Shown here: piece after piece, positions 27,330 through 36,039 of the stretch
Layout of the letters: each line of letters starts with the position of its first letter
How positions within the stretch are numbered: the first letter of the stretch is position 1
Source: a virus
Strand: one strand, 5' to 3'
DNA: 36,039 nucleotides
Virus record (IMG/VR): IMGVR_UViG_3300025769_000033
Coordinates: 1 to 36,039 of that record
The notes under the pieces: model-generated
What the model was told of the DNA's origin: nothing
The model's input: the letters and a program-made list of their open reading frames with translations, nothing else
Databases searched by the model: none
Program-made: the position numbers and the translations under genes

Positions 27330-27619
27330 GACGGCTTACTCCTACTCAATTTTTGCGCGGCGAGGCCGGCGTCCAGAGGGCACGCCAGGCCGTCACGACG
27401 CACCATGACGATCGTCCAGGTGCCTGTCTCGGCGCTCTCAAACAGCACGATCATGTAGCCGCGCGCGGACATGCCCCGCCATGTCGGCACCTCGCCGTGG
27501 CTGCGCTCAAGCCTCTCCGCCGCTTGGGCGAGATCCATGCACGGGTTTTGCGCCATCGCCGCAGGCGTAAAAAAAGCCGCCCAAAGAGCGGCTGCTGCGG
27601 CGAGAGCGCGGGAGGTCAT
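27326..27619 (-). CDS. Exported hypothetical protein (97 aa)
   Basis: An N-terminal signal sequence (SRALAAAAALWAAFFTPAAMA, cleavage after AMA) precedes a short domain with CMDLAQAAERLERSHGE, YMIVLFESAETGTWTIVMV and a late DGLACPLD. Two Cys residues could form a disulphide in the periplasm. Coupled by ATGA to the large virion protein gene upstream. The function is unknown; a lysis or superinfection role is conceivable. Confidence 0.6.
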   Translation of the reverse strand: MTSRALAAAAALWAAFFTPAAMAQNPCMDLAQAAERLERSHGEVPTWRGMSARGYMIVLFESAETGTWTIVMVRRDGLACPLDAGLAAQKLSRSKPS

Positions 27620-30093
27620 TGGTCTTTCATTTGCGTTATTTCTCGATGGGCGTTGGCGCGCTGCACATCCTCGTCTTGCGTTTGTGCCACCGCGACGCGG
27701 CCAAGATCTAGCAGCTCAGCAGCCAGTCGATAGCCGCTTTCGCCTCGGCCAGCTTTTGTGCCCAGCTTTTTCAAGATCTCAAGGCCTTCTGGCGTTGCAC
27801 TAGCCTCTGCGACAGCCGAAATGAGCCGATCCGCAGAAATGCCAGTTGTCATGCTCACCAGATATTGCCGGGGCCGAGACAACATCTCGGCGCGCTTGGC
27901 TGGGCTGGCAGCCTGTTCAGCGGCTTCCCGCCTTTGCTGCCTTGGCTGCGTCGGGCTGCCTGTCCCGCGCGTGTCAACAGCCTCGGTCGCTTTGAGGATC
28001 GAGATCAACTTCTGCATGCCGTTCCACTGCGTGTCGAAGTCCGTCCCGCTTGCCCTAGACGCCTGCCTCACAAGCTCCTGTAGAACATCGCGCTGCTGCT
28101 TGGTTGCGCTCAATTTGTTTGCGAAAGCTGCGCCAGCCTTCGCCTGCCCCGCGCCGGCATCAGCACCAGCCGGAGAGAAGGCAGAATTTAGAACGCGCTC
28201 AAATGTCTGCCCGATCAGCCGCCTAGCAACCAACTGCCGTATGTCGGGGGTGAAATTTGGGTTTCCTGGGACACCCGCTTGAACATTGAGCTGGGACGCC
28301 AAGGATGGATCTCGTTGCTGCAATGCCGAGAACACGGTGCGCACAACCTCATCTGGGCCGTCCAGGATAATATCGAACAGCCGCTTAACGTCTTGCGCGT
28401 TGTAGTTTGGCGTTGTGGCAGAGCCAATGCCCGACTCCCTCATGGGCGTGATAAAATTGAACACCTCGTCCGAAACATTGCGCGCCGCATTGCTGGACGC
28501 CGTTTGCGACACTCGCCGTTCGATGGAGGAAGGCGGGAATGTCGGCAGCCCAACATCGCCCCCGAGATCCGCCATGCCAAACTCGGGCCGGACAAACGCC
28601 TCGACATCCATGGCCAGCTTCATGCGCGGATCAGCGCGCGTGAACGCGTCGCGAACGGCGTTGAGCACCGGACGCATCTGCCCCTCAAGTGCCGTCGCGA
28701 AATTCTCCTTCCTGCCAAGCTCGTCCGCAAGGCGGACGTTGTAGTCCTTATATAGGCTGTGCAGTCGCGACGCGGTTGGATAGCGCCCGCCTTGGATCAG
28801 CTTACCTCTGAACTCCTCTGCCGTACGACCAATATCCGTAGGCCCCTCGCGCGCTACAATGTCGTCGAGCATCCCTTGAATGCTGCGCACAGCATCACGC
28901 GATACCGGGACATTGTCCCTTGCGACCTCCTCAAACAGCCCAGGTTGAGGCCTCTGCCCCTCCCGGCCTCGCGGCACGTTAAGAAGCTCGCGCTCGCCTC
29001 TATTAAGCGCGTCCTTTACAAGCGCAGCAGCCGAGCCGGGAATGGCCGCCTCGGAAGCGTCAGGCTGCCCAGTCAACTGCTCAATTTGACGGCGAGCGGC
29101 AACCTCCATCTGTCCCGGCACGACCTGCATTTGGCCGCTGGCCGGCGTTGCTCGCGCTACGCGGGCCATGGCAATTTCTCTATTCGTTGGCGTCAGGCCT
29201 GTAGCGTTGGCTTGAGAAACGGCCTCTTGCAGGCTCACGTCTCCAGTGATCGCTTTTGTTGCCTCCGCCCCAGAAATATCTACGCCTATCTGTTTGCCTT
29301 GCCGCATCAACTCCTGAGCTTTTGTGATCGCCGGGACATCAACCGAGCCAGTGCTCGTGTCTTTCGGAAGTTGCTGAGCCACAAAGTCTTCCGAGCTCGG
29401 CAGCCTGCCTAGCTGCCCCGCCGCCGACTTGCCCAAGACCGCCGCCAACGGCACCGCAACGCCGGCCACCGGCCCCCATTCAGCCGCCCCCATCTCTCGA
29501 AGCGTTTGATCGGCAACACCACCGGTGGTTGCAAGAGCCGCCGCTGTAGACCCAAAAGGCGACGCGCTCAGCAAAGCGCGCCCCATCTCGCCTGCGGTAT
29601 TGCGCACGGCAGATCCAACGGCGGTCGGCGCATCTCCTGGCAGCCTCGAATAGGCAAGCAGCGCGTCCTTGTCCGACGCTTGCCTTGGCAGAAACCGAGA
29701 CGCCAGCTTAGAGCCACTGCGCGCCAAGTTTGTGGCGAAGTTGGTCGCTATGGGGCCGGCTGCGTACTCCATCCCCGTCTGGGCGTACCGCTCTGCTACA
29801 TTCTCAGGGTCATAGTTTAAGATCGGCGACAGCGCGGGTAGGTTTTCCGACGCCGCCTTAATAATTTCATCGGACTTCTGAGCCTTAAACTGTCGGGGCT
29901 TGCCGTCCTCAAAGAGCCACCCTGGCAGCTCGGTGTCCAGTGACATATCCAGACCTGTAAGCTCACTGATAAAGCTCAAAAGGTCAGGGATCGTGCCGGG
30001 ATAGGCCGCCATGCTCCGCGCCGCCCCGCTGCGAGCAGCCTTTAAGACGCCGGCAAGGGCGTCCGCCGTTGTTTTGCTCTGCGTCTCAGCCAT
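27616..30093 (-). CDS. Large internal virion / ejection protein (825 aa)
   Basis: This is the largest gene. The N-terminal half has Ala/Gly-rich amphipathic and membrane-like stretches (SASPFGSTAAALATTGGVADQ, VAGVAVPLAAVLGKSAAGQLG), the rest is helical and Gln/Arg-rich. Its place after two other long Ala/Gln-rich proteins, before lysis, is that of the ejectosome proteins of T7-like and SU10-like phages, which leave the head and form a channel through the envelope. No enzymatic motif is seen; in particular no transglycosylase ES motif. Confidence 0.65.
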   Translation of the reverse strand: MAETQSKTTADALAGVLKAARSGAARSMAAYPGTIPDLLSFISELTGLDMSLDTELPGWLFEDGKPRQFKAQKSDEIIKAASENLPALSPILNYDPENVAERYAQTGMEYAAGPIATNFATNLARSGSKLASRFLPRQASDKDALLAYSRLPGDAPTAVGSAVRNTAGEMGRALLSASPFGSTAAALATTGGVADQTLREMGAAEWGPVAGVAVPLAAVLGKSAAGQLGRLPSSEDFVAQQLPKDTSTGSVDVPAITKAQELMRQGKQIGVDISGAEATKAITGDVSLQEAVSQANATGLTPTNREIAMARVARATPASGQMQVVPGQMEVAARRQIEQLTGQPDASEAAIPGSAAALVKDALNRGERELLNVPRGREGQRPQPGLFEEVARDNVPVSRDAVRSIQGMLDDIVAREGPTDIGRTAEEFRGKLIQGGRYPTASRLHSLYKDYNVRLADELGRKENFATALEGQMRPVLNAVRDAFTRADPRMKLAMDVEAFVRPEFGMADLGGDVGLPTFPPSSIERRVSQTASSNAARNVSDEVFNFITPMRESGIGSATTPNYNAQDVKRLFDIILDGPDEVVRTVFSALQQRDPSLASQLNVQAGVPGNPNFTPDIRQLVARRLIGQTFERVLNSAFSPAGADAGAGQAKAGAAFANKLSATKQQRDVLQELVRQASRASGTDFDTQWNGMQKLISILKATEAVDTRGTGSPTQPRQQRREAAEQAASPAKRAEMLSRPRQYLVSMTTGISADRLISAVAEASATPEGLEILKKLGTKAGRGESGYRLAAELLDLGRVAVAQTQDEDVQRANAHREITQMKDQ

Positions 30094-30097
30094 CTTG

Positions 30098-31777
30098 TTA
30101 ATTCCTCAGCTTATTTTTTAAGGCGATGACCACTTTGGAGGACAGGACATCCTGAATGTTGGGGTCCTCTCTATACAATTCTGCCAGGCTTTCGGCCTCT
30201 CCTGGCGTCATCCCCTTAATGTTTTCTGGCGTCAAATTGGCAGCCGGAATGTTATTGCCGCCAACAAGCACAGCCGTTTCGCCCGCTTTTTTCCGGGCCT
30301 GTTCCCTTTTTTCAAAATTGGCGACAACGACGCTGCCGTCGCTCTTCACTAGATCGGGGTTTATGCGAGAGGTGAATGTGACCGGGTTATCTAGCAGGCT
30401 CATGGACTTAATTTGCCCAAAATTTTCCTGGTACGGAGCCTCGATCCGTTTCTGCTCCTTGATCAGCGAGGAGTAGACTTTTGATGTAAAAGAGGAGATC
30501 TCTTTGCGCTGAGCATCGCTAAGGCTGGCACCGTTTTTGACGTTTTCCACTTGCGTCAACAACTTTTCATAAAAGCCGGAGGTGTCCTGGAACGATCTCT
30601 TTTCGCCCTCCATCACGACGCCTTCTTCGACGAACTGCACGGCGAGCTTTAGCAGCATGAAGTCAGACACGCCGCCGCGTCCTTCGAGCGCCGGCAAAAG
30701 CTTGTTGTATGTCGCCTGCGCTTTGATGAAGGGCTTGCTGATCCCGTCAAGCTCTTTGCGCAAAGCCGCCATCTGTTGGATGTCCTCTCTCGAGCCCTCC
30801 CTTGCCAGCTTGAAAAATGCAGTCAAGCCCTCAAGCGGATTATCGGAGTTTATTGAGGATTCGATCATGGACCTCAGCATGAAGCCGCCGAAATTTGTCA
30901 GCCCCTTAAGCTGCTCTCGAACAGGGGCTGGAAGGCTCGCCAGTTTATTTTGAGCCGAGACCTCCGCATTAGTCGTCGCGGCAAGAACAGCATCTGCATT
31001 TTCGGGCGTGGCGGCAGCCAGGGCTGCGTATTCTTCATCATCCGAGCGATACGGAACCACGTCGCCAGAAAACGGGTCTACCGTGTCGGCTTGCGGTGTT
31101 GCCGATAGGCGCGAGGTGGCTGTGGGGACAACACTGCCGTAGTCCTGCTGCGCGACTAGGGCTGGATCAAGCGGCAACGAAGGGAGCGGCACGCCCAAGC
31201 TATCCGCTTCTTGTTGCATGGCCTGTTGCGTCGCGGCATCAAGCGCCCCTTGCGGCGCTGATGGGGCCGGGGCTGGTAGCGGCTCAGTCGCAACCGGTAA
31301 GCGCGGAGCAGCTAATGGAGCCGGGGCGGTTGGCACGCGTGCGTTGTTTTGCGCTGTGCGCACAGCTCGCGCGCCATTGGCCATCGCTGTTGTCATCGGC
31401 TGAGTAAACGGGGTGACCCCCTGAACGACATCAAGCACGCTCTGCGCTTGAGATCTATCTGCTTCTCGACGGCGTGCGGCTAGGTCCTTCTGGTCAAAGC
31501 TCAGTTGAGCATCTCGAATCTGCAAGCCAAGCAGGTTCGCTCTCTGCGCTTGCAGGCCTGCCTCGCGCTGAGCCTTGGCCATTTCCAGAAAATTCTGGCC
31601 GAGCGCTTGAGCGCCTTCGCCGAGCCCGCCCAGGGCGTCAGGCGCTTGCCCAAGCGACGGAGCCGGAGCCTGTAGGCGCTGCGCCTGCCCCTGCGGCGCG
31701 AGCAGGCCGAGGTTGACGTAAGGCATGGGCTGCCGGAGCAAGCCGGGTGTCGCCATCGGAACTTGTGTAGCCATCAT
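30098..31777 (-). CDS. Internal virion / ejection protein (559 aa)
   Basis: The first 100 residues are Pro/Gln/Ala-rich and likely disordered, then a helical region (AQREAGLQAQRANLLGLQIRDAQLSFDQKDLAARRREADRS), and from ~270 helical segments with TYNKLLPALEGRGGVSDFMLLKLAVQFVEEGVVM. No enzyme motif is seen. Middle member of the ejection set. The start at 31777 overlaps the upstream stop (ATGA). A second ATG one codon later is equally possible. Confidence 0.65.
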   Translation of the reverse strand: MMATQVPMATPGLLRQPMPYVNLGLLAPQGQAQRLQAPAPSLGQAPDALGGLGEGAQALGQNFLEMAKAQREAGLQAQRANLLGLQIRDAQLSFDQKDLAARRREADRSQAQSVLDVVQGVTPFTQPMTTAMANGARAVRTAQNNARVPTAPAPLAAPRLPVATEPLPAPAPSAPQGALDAATQQAMQQEADSLGVPLPSLPLDPALVAQQDYGSVVPTATSRLSATPQADTVDPFSGDVVPYRSDDEEYAALAAATPENADAVLAATTNAEVSAQNKLASLPAPVREQLKGLTNFGGFMLRSMIESSINSDNPLEGLTAFFKLAREGSREDIQQMAALRKELDGISKPFIKAQATYNKLLPALEGRGGVSDFMLLKLAVQFVEEGVVMEGEKRSFQDTSGFYEKLLTQVENVKNGASLSDAQRKEISSFTSKVYSSLIKEQKRIEAPYQENFGQIKSMSLLDNPVTFTSRINPDLVKSDGSVVVANFEKREQARKKAGETAVLVGGNNIPAANLTPENIKGMTPGEAESLAELYREDPNIQDVLSSKVVIALKNKLRN

Positions 31778-32697
31778 GGTAATCCTCCGCTACCCGCTGC
31801 GCCGGCAGCGCCCGCTGCCGCAGCGCCAAACAGACCCAGGCCTTGCGGCCCCAGACCCATGGCCAGCCTCCCAGCGCCGGCCAACAAGCTGCCGAGGTTA
31901 AAGCCGCCCGTGCGGATCGGAGCCCGCGTGGTAGACCCCATCGGCGTCTGACCCAGGATGCTTTGACCCAGCGCCAGCTGCGCAAGCGGGTAGTTCTGCT
32001 CCTCGAGGAACTGCCGATAGGCGAGATCGAGGTTGCTCTGCGTCATGCCCTGCTCGGCAGCCCCAGCTTGCAGGAGCGCGTTGATCTGCCCCATGCGAGC
32101 GGCGTCCTGCGCCTGCTGGGCCGCACCAAGCTGCCCCGCCGCCCCCTGCCGCATTTGAGCCGACGCCATCTGGTTGGCGATGTCCTGCTGGCGAAGCTGC
32201 TGGGCGTTCGAGAAGCCGGCTTGGCGCAATTGAGCCGCCGTGTCTGCCGACTGCTTGGCATAGGCCTCGTTCGTCAGCGCAGCCTGCACGCCGGCGCGAG
32301 ATCCGCCGAAAGCGCCAGCCGCCACGGCTTGATCGTTAACGCCCTGCTGAGCCATCTGCCGCGCGCGGTCAATGTCAGCCAGCGATCGGCTGACGACCAT
32401 GTCCTCGTATGGGTTGTTGTACGCGCTGAGATCAGAGCCCGCGATCTGACCGCCCTGATACCCGGCGAGATCCTGCGCCACGCTTGCGCCATAATCGCCC
32501 GCCGGCTGAAACCCTGCCAGCTGATCGAGGCCCTGCTGCTGCCGCTGCGTAAAGTCGGCGATCAGCGGGGACTGATAGCTGACATACGGGCGGTTTTGCA
32601 GCGTCGCAGCGGTCGCTAGCTGCCCCTCAGCGAATTTGCGATACGGCTCCGGGATCTCCGTCGTCGTCGTCGCCGTTTTGGTTCCGCCTTTACTCAT
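31774..32697 (-). CDS. Internal virion / ejection protein with Gly/Ala tail (307 aa)
   Basis: The N-terminal half has EIPEPYRKFAEGQLATA, YNNPYEDMVVSRSLADIDRARQ and GAFGGSRAGVQAALTNEAYAK, a pattern I recall from virion proteins of short-tailed marine phages. The middle is a Gln/Ala-rich coil (AQQAQDAARMGQINALLQAG), and the final 30 residues are Gly/Ala-rich and hydrophobic, likely inserted in the membrane upon ejection. It follows the GNAT-like virion gene. Confidence 0.7.
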   Translation of the reverse strand: MSKGGTKTATTTTEIPEPYRKFAEGQLATAATLQNRPYVSYQSPLIADFTQRQQQGLDQLAGFQPAGDYGASVAQDLAGYQGGQIAGSDLSAYNNPYEDMVVSRSLADIDRARQMAQQGVNDQAVAAGAFGGSRAGVQAALTNEAYAKQSADTAAQLRQAGFSNAQQLRQQDIANQMASAQMRQGAAGQLGAAQQAQDAARMGQINALLQAGAAEQGMTQSNLDLAYRQFLEEQNYPLAQLALGQSILGQTPMGSTTRAPIRTGGFNLGSLLAGAGRLAMGLGPQGLGLFGAAAAGAAGAAGSGGLP

Positions 32698-33047
32698 GTC
32701 CGCAGCCCCTTTCTCAGCGCTACTCCGGCCTCGGTAAAACCGCGACCAGACATCACTCTCCGCCAGCCGGGTCGGCCAACGATCTCCATCCGCTCGGCGT
32801 TATTCGCCCGAGCCCAGTCCTCTATGTCGTCATACATCCGCAGACACTCAGCCATGTCGCCGCTCGCCAGCCAAACGCGGCAGGCCCGGCCAGACAGCGG
32901 GTACTCGTAAAATTCGGTGATGATGTCCGAGCGGTCGCCCTGCCACCAGTTGGCCTCACCGCCCTTCACCGCCTGCGCGACATGCTCAAGCGCGTGCGTG
33001 TCGCCGGCGAAATTCAGCGCCCGTTGCAGTCGATCTAGCCTGTCCAT
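32694..33047 (-). CDS. T7 gp13-like / GNAT-fold virion protein (117 aa)
   Basis: The protein shows DIITEFYEYPLSGRACRVWLASGDMAECLRMYDDIEDWARANN and MEIVGRPGWRRVM. This pattern (beta strand YP--R-CRVWLA-GD, helix, strand ending GRPGW) is typical of the short GNAT-like proteins beside ejection genes in short-tailed phages. An acetyltransferase active site is not evident. A morphogenesis factor for the ejection set is the likely role. Confidence 0.7.
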   Translation of the reverse strand: MDRLDRLQRALNFAGDTHALEHVAQAVKGGEANWWQGDRSDIITEFYEYPLSGRACRVWLASGDMAECLRMYDDIEDWARANNAERMEIVGRPGWRRVMSGRGFTEAGVALRKGLRT

Positions 33048-33277
33048 CAGCGCCCCTGTTGATCCTCGATAAGCGTGCCCAGGACATTCGCGACATCGGC
33101 AACCGTAGCCGTTGAAGCGTCCAGCGTGCGGGTTGTCGCCGTCGTCGTCACCGCGAACTCGCCGGCCACGCGCTCGCTGCTGCTGTCAAATGCGGCATTG
33201 AGCGCGCGCACGAGATCCGCCGCCCAGATCTGCAAGCCGTCAGCAGACGAGGGCGGGTCCGGGAAGCGCGCGACCAT
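33047..33277 (-). CDS. Small virion-operon protein (76 aa)
   Basis: Start at 33277 (TGATG overlap with the nozzle stop) gives MVARFPDPPSSADGLQIWAAD. The rest has a helical start and Thr-rich middle (GEFAVTTTATTRTLDASTATVADVANVL), ending at a 1-base junction with the next gene. Similar short proteins lie next to the nozzle gene in related phages. The role is unknown. Confidence 0.6.
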   Translation of the reverse strand: MVARFPDPPSSADGLQIWAADLVRALNAAFDSSSERVAGEFAVTTTATTRTLDASTATVADVANVLGTLIEDQQGR

Positions 33278-35082
33278 CAGCGTGCCGCGTCCAGAAGCTC
33301 GACATCGAAGCGCATCTTGCCAACGCGCCACGCAAGCTGCGTCGAGTTGCTAGATGCCTTGAACCGCAGGCTGCGGCCCGTGATCCGCGTGTCCACGGTC
33401 GTCGTCGTGCTGATCACGTCATTGATCGCCCCGGCGGTCTCGGTGCCTTGCGGGTAGATCTTCGAGAAAAATTGCAGCTTGAGCGCGTTTGACGCGTCGC
33501 TGTCGGTCAGCACGAAGTCCGGTATTGCCTGCCGGATCGCGTACAGGTTCTCGCCCTCGTCGATATAGGCTCCGCCGGTCTCGATCGAGTAGGACAGAGG
33601 GTTCCCGTCGTTTCCAGCGCCAGGGATCTCGTGGTTATAGATGTTTCCAGAACTGTCGACCCCGATCGGGTTAAGCTCGATGGAGCGGTCGATCATGGCG
33701 GTGCGATCAAGCTCGCCGATCCACCAGACGTCCGCGCCTTCCTTGTATGACCAAACGACGACGCGATCGACCTCGGTGCTGCCGGCGCTCGGATATAGCC
33801 ATCCGACCTCGCCAAACTCAGCATTGCAGAAGCCGACGATCTTTTGACGCTGCGCGAGGTTGAGCCCCGGCCCCAGATCATCGTTGAACACATGCTTGGC
33901 GACCGGACACGGTAGGCTGCGGACCACGCCGTCGTAATATTGGAATTGACCATCCGCCATCCACGCGACAAATGTGTCGCTGGCCGCAAAAGCCTGCTGG
34001 CCGAGGATCGGGGCCGCTTCCGCCAGCTTGGTGAGTTGGAAAACGAACGCGCCGCCGACATGGCGCAAGGAATAGGCCGCCGTATCGGTCCAGACCACGA
34101 TCTCGGCCTTGGTCCTCGATGCCGCGCGGATCTCGCTGCCGTCCAGCAGCCGGACATCCCCGGCGTCGTTCGTCGAGGCAGCCGTCCAGGTCGTAAGCGT
34201 GCCCTGCGCTGCCCAGCGGATCTTCATCGGGTCATCATCCGCACCAAATGTGATCAGGTGCCGGCTCTGCGGGTTGACGATGATAAAGTTGCACGGCGGC
34301 GCGTTGGTCACCTCAACAGCCCTGGTCGAGACACCGTTCGTCGCGTCCCATTGATAGATCGAGCCCTGCTGCCCTGGCGCGCACAATGCGTCCTCGCCAT
34401 AGGCTTGAATGCTCCAGACACGCGGAGCCAGTTCGATCGTCGAGCTTGAGCGCGCGGTATTCCAGGTGCTTTCGCCGTAGCCGCCGACGCCGTAGCCGTA
34501 CTCGAACGTGCCGTCAGCCTCGCCGTTCACCAGGACGCCGCGCGCGGTCATGCTTGCGCCCCCGCCCGTCGTGGTCGAAGTCGCCGCGGAGGTCGCCTCG
34601 TACGTGAACGTGTTGGCATCCACGACCGTGGCGACAGAATGCTCGCCGTCGATCGTCAGGCCGCCGACCGTGCCGCTCGCGCCGTCCAGCACCACGCGCT
34701 GACCAACGACCAGTTGGTGCGCCGTTGCCGTCACCGTCACCGTGGCATCCGTGTCCGTTGTCGAGATCGGGTCAGTGCCGAGAGAGATCGCGGCAGCCGC
34801 AAAGGGCGTGATGTCATTGACGACGCCGCCTTGCAGCACTTGCAGGTGGCTGTGCGTGCCGGCGAAAACATTGCGCGTCCCATCCAGCTCAGCCGACGAT
34901 AACAGCGTCCGCGCCTTCCCGGTAAACGTGTCTTGCGTTTTCTTCTGCCACCCGCCGATGGTCTCGGCCTTGCCATTGTAAAAACGCACAAGCGACCCGG
35001 CGGTGTAGCGGAAGGGCGCATCGACGCCGGGTGCGTCGTCGGTGAAGATACCGGGCCTGGGCTCGAAGCTGACGAAAGTCAT
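33277..35082 (-). CDS. Tail nozzle / stabilisation-type protein (601 aa)
   Basis: Residues ~5-80 and ~200-590 have the repeated beta-strand character of a beta-propeller-like tail hub (IVVNPQSRHLITFGADDDPMKIRWAAQGTLTTWTA, EIVVWTDTAAYSLRHVGG, FVAWMADGQFQYYDG, VVWSYKEGADVWWIGELD). Residues ~105-185 look like an inserted Ig-like or tail-tube domain (TVTATAHQLVVGQRVVLDGASG). It matches the nozzle group of SU10-like and P22 gp10-like proteins by order of strands. Located next to the ejection genes as expected. Confidence 0.7.
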   Translation of the reverse strand: MTFVSFEPRPGIFTDDAPGVDAPFRYTAGSLVRFYNGKAETIGGWQKKTQDTFTGKARTLLSSAELDGTRNVFAGTHSHLQVLQGGVVNDITPFAAAAISLGTDPISTTDTDATVTVTATAHQLVVGQRVVLDGASGTVGGLTIDGEHSVATVVDANTFTYEATSAATSTTTGGGASMTARGVLVNGEADGTFEYGYGVGGYGESTWNTARSSSTIELAPRVWSIQAYGEDALCAPGQQGSIYQWDATNGVSTRAVEVTNAPPCNFIIVNPQSRHLITFGADDDPMKIRWAAQGTLTTWTAASTNDAGDVRLLDGSEIRAASRTKAEIVVWTDTAAYSLRHVGGAFVFQLTKLAEAAPILGQQAFAASDTFVAWMADGQFQYYDGVVRSLPCPVAKHVFNDDLGPGLNLAQRQKIVGFCNAEFGEVGWLYPSAGSTEVDRVVVWSYKEGADVWWIGELDRTAMIDRSIELNPIGVDSSGNIYNHEIPGAGNDGNPLSYSIETGGAYIDEGENLYAIRQAIPDFVLTDSDASNALKLQFFSKIYPQGTETAGAINDVISTTTTVDTRITGRSLRFKASSNSTQLAWRVGKMRFDVELLDAAR

Positions 35083-35092
35083 GCCGGCGCTC

Positions 35093-35971
35093 CTACCGCA
35101 AGATCACCGCGTGAGCTTCCCAGGCCGAGCAGGCTACTCCAGCAGTGCTGGTGTCCAGCTGGGCAAGGAACTGGAACTCCATGCCGCGATCGGTTGCGCC
35201 GATAGCCTTGTCGGCCAAATTGAACATGCAGCTGGCCGTGAGAGGTGTATACGTCGACCCGGTGCCACGGCGTTGATAGACCGCCTCGTAGGGGTAGAAA
35301 CCGCTGCTGCCGGGTGACCCGCTTTTCTGCTGGATGATCGCCGAGCACAGCGTCGTGGACGCGATGGACGCACTTAGGAACAAATTTAGGGAAATTGACA
35401 CAAGCTCAGTGCCGGCAGGAAAGACGATCTTGTTGTTGGCTGCATCCGCCATCGAAAGCGGGTCGTGCGTTACGTCGCCAGCGGCAAAAGTCAACAGAAC
35501 CTCGTTCGTCGTCGACGCCAGCGAGACCTCGGTCTCGGACGCGATCGTCACCGCCGGCATGATCGACAAGGGCTCGACATTGGTGCCGTCGCACCTCACC
35601 CAAACTGGCCGCGTGCTCGCCGGGATCACCACGCCCGTGCCGCCGCTCGTCTTGACCGTCACGCTGTATTGATAGGCGGTCGCCTGCGTGCAGCTGTTGG
35701 TGACGCAATAGAGCTTGGACTTGGCCGGCACGATGACATTGCAGTCAGCCGTGATGGTGCCAGACAGAGCCAGATGGCTCGCACGCGCTTGGTTGGCCGA
35801 GTAGTCCGTCGTCGTCAGCGTCACGTCGCTTGAGGACAGCGCGATGCTGGTACTGCCGGCGACAGACGCCTCGATGAGATCCAGCTGCGTGTTGAGGACG
35901 GTGCCCCAGGCGTTGTTGTTCGCCCCGGTGTCCTGCTTTTCCAGGCCGAGGATGGTCGTGGCGGTTGACAT
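35093..35971 (-). CDS. Tail fibre protein (292 aa)
   Basis: The N-terminus LEKQDTGANNNAWGTVLNTQLDLIEAS is a typical tail-fibre anchoring start of many phages. The middle is beta-rich (LTTTDYSANQARASHLALSGTITADCNVIVPAKSKLY), and the C-terminal half resembles a jelly roll (FPAGTELVSISLNLFLSAS, VYQRRGTGSTYTPLTASCMFNLADKA). A receptor contact is likely. Its 5' end lies in the terminal overlap and is repeated at 1-59. Confidence 0.8.
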   Translation of the reverse strand: MSTATTILGLEKQDTGANNNAWGTVLNTQLDLIEASVAGSTSIALSSSDVTLTTTDYSANQARASHLALSGTITADCNVIVPAKSKLYCVTNSCTQATAYQYSVTVKTSGGTGVVIPASTRPVWVRCDGTNVEPLSIMPAVTIASETEVSLASTTNEVLLTFAAGDVTHDPLSMADAANNKIVFPAGTELVSISLNLFLSASIASTTLCSAIIQQKSGSPGSSGFYPYEAVYQRRGTGSTYTPLTASCMFNLADKAIGATDRGMEFQFLAQLDTSTAGVACSAWEAHAVILR

Positions 35972-36039
35972 TTTTTATCTCCAAACGACAACGGCGGCGG
36001 TGGATGCTGCCAGGGCAGCGCCGATCAGAAGCTCGACAA
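35913..36039. repeat. Terminal overlap, copy 2
   Basis: Identical to bases 1-127. Joining gives one circle of 35,912 bp; bases 35975-36039 repeat the 3' end of the membrane-protein gene listed at 63-650. Confidence 0.95.
35975..36039 (-). CDS. Membrane protein, 3' end (duplicate of the gene at 63-650)
   Basis: The last part of the 195-residue membrane protein gene, present twice through the terminal overlap. The complete copy is at 63-650. Confidence 0.9.
   Translation of the reverse strand, partial: VELLIGAALAASTAAVVVWR

Overview
The window is a complete circular genome of a temperate tailed phage, written linearly with a 127-base overlap: the first 127 and last 127 bases are identical, so the unique length is 35,912 bp. 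Head, portal and tail genes resemble short-tailed phages of the SU10 (kuravirus-like) group: an SU10-type major capsid protein, a 715-residue portal, an SU10-type adaptor, a nozzle-like protein and three large internal (ejection) proteins. A tRNA-Pro 3' half beside the integrase, the high GC content and the style of the small genes fit a host in the Alphaproteobacteria, probably aquatic; this host call is inference.

Layout. (1) 1-12.4 kb, minus strand, read from right to left: small and large terminase, portal, scaffold, capsid, adaptor, a glycosyltransferase-like gene, tail fibre and adhesin genes and a membrane protein. The operon continues across the contig junction into 36.0-25.7 kb: tail fibre, nozzle, ejection proteins and a lysis module (SleB-type endolysin, holin candidates, Rz/Rz1-like spanins). 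(2) 12.5-14.0 kb: small accessory genes and a control region. A consensus-like promoter fires toward the late genes but runs at once into tandem terminator hairpins, the layout expected for late control by antitermination. (3) 14.2-18.0 kb, minus strand: early replication operon led by a Cro-like gene: two PD-(D/E)XK-like nucleases, a winged-helix initiator carrying four 23-bp iterons inside its own gene, a possible helicase loader, a MazG-like/DnaA domain IV fusion, and a last gene in the position of lambda Q. (4) 18.1-25.3 kb, plus strand: an S24-peptidase (cI-type) repressor, then a PL-like operon with two small genes, YqaJ exonuclease, an annealing-protein candidate, SSB, an accessory cassette (interrupted XF1762-type gene, zinc ribbon, C5 methyltransferase, a DUF6948-like gene, an RS/SW-repeat protein, one unknown), an excisionase-like gene and a tyrosine integrase. 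(5) 25.3-25.74 kb: non-coding attP region.

Read as a whole, lambda-style regulation (divergent cI/cro with shared operators at PR and PL, origin inside the initiator gene, antiterminated late promoter, int/xis in the PL operon) drives an SU10-like short-tailed virion. The most unusual items are the in-gene iteron origin, the terminator-trapped late promoter, the three-copy attP repeat structure, the MazG-DnaA fusion, and several recombination scars in the tail-tip and moron regions.
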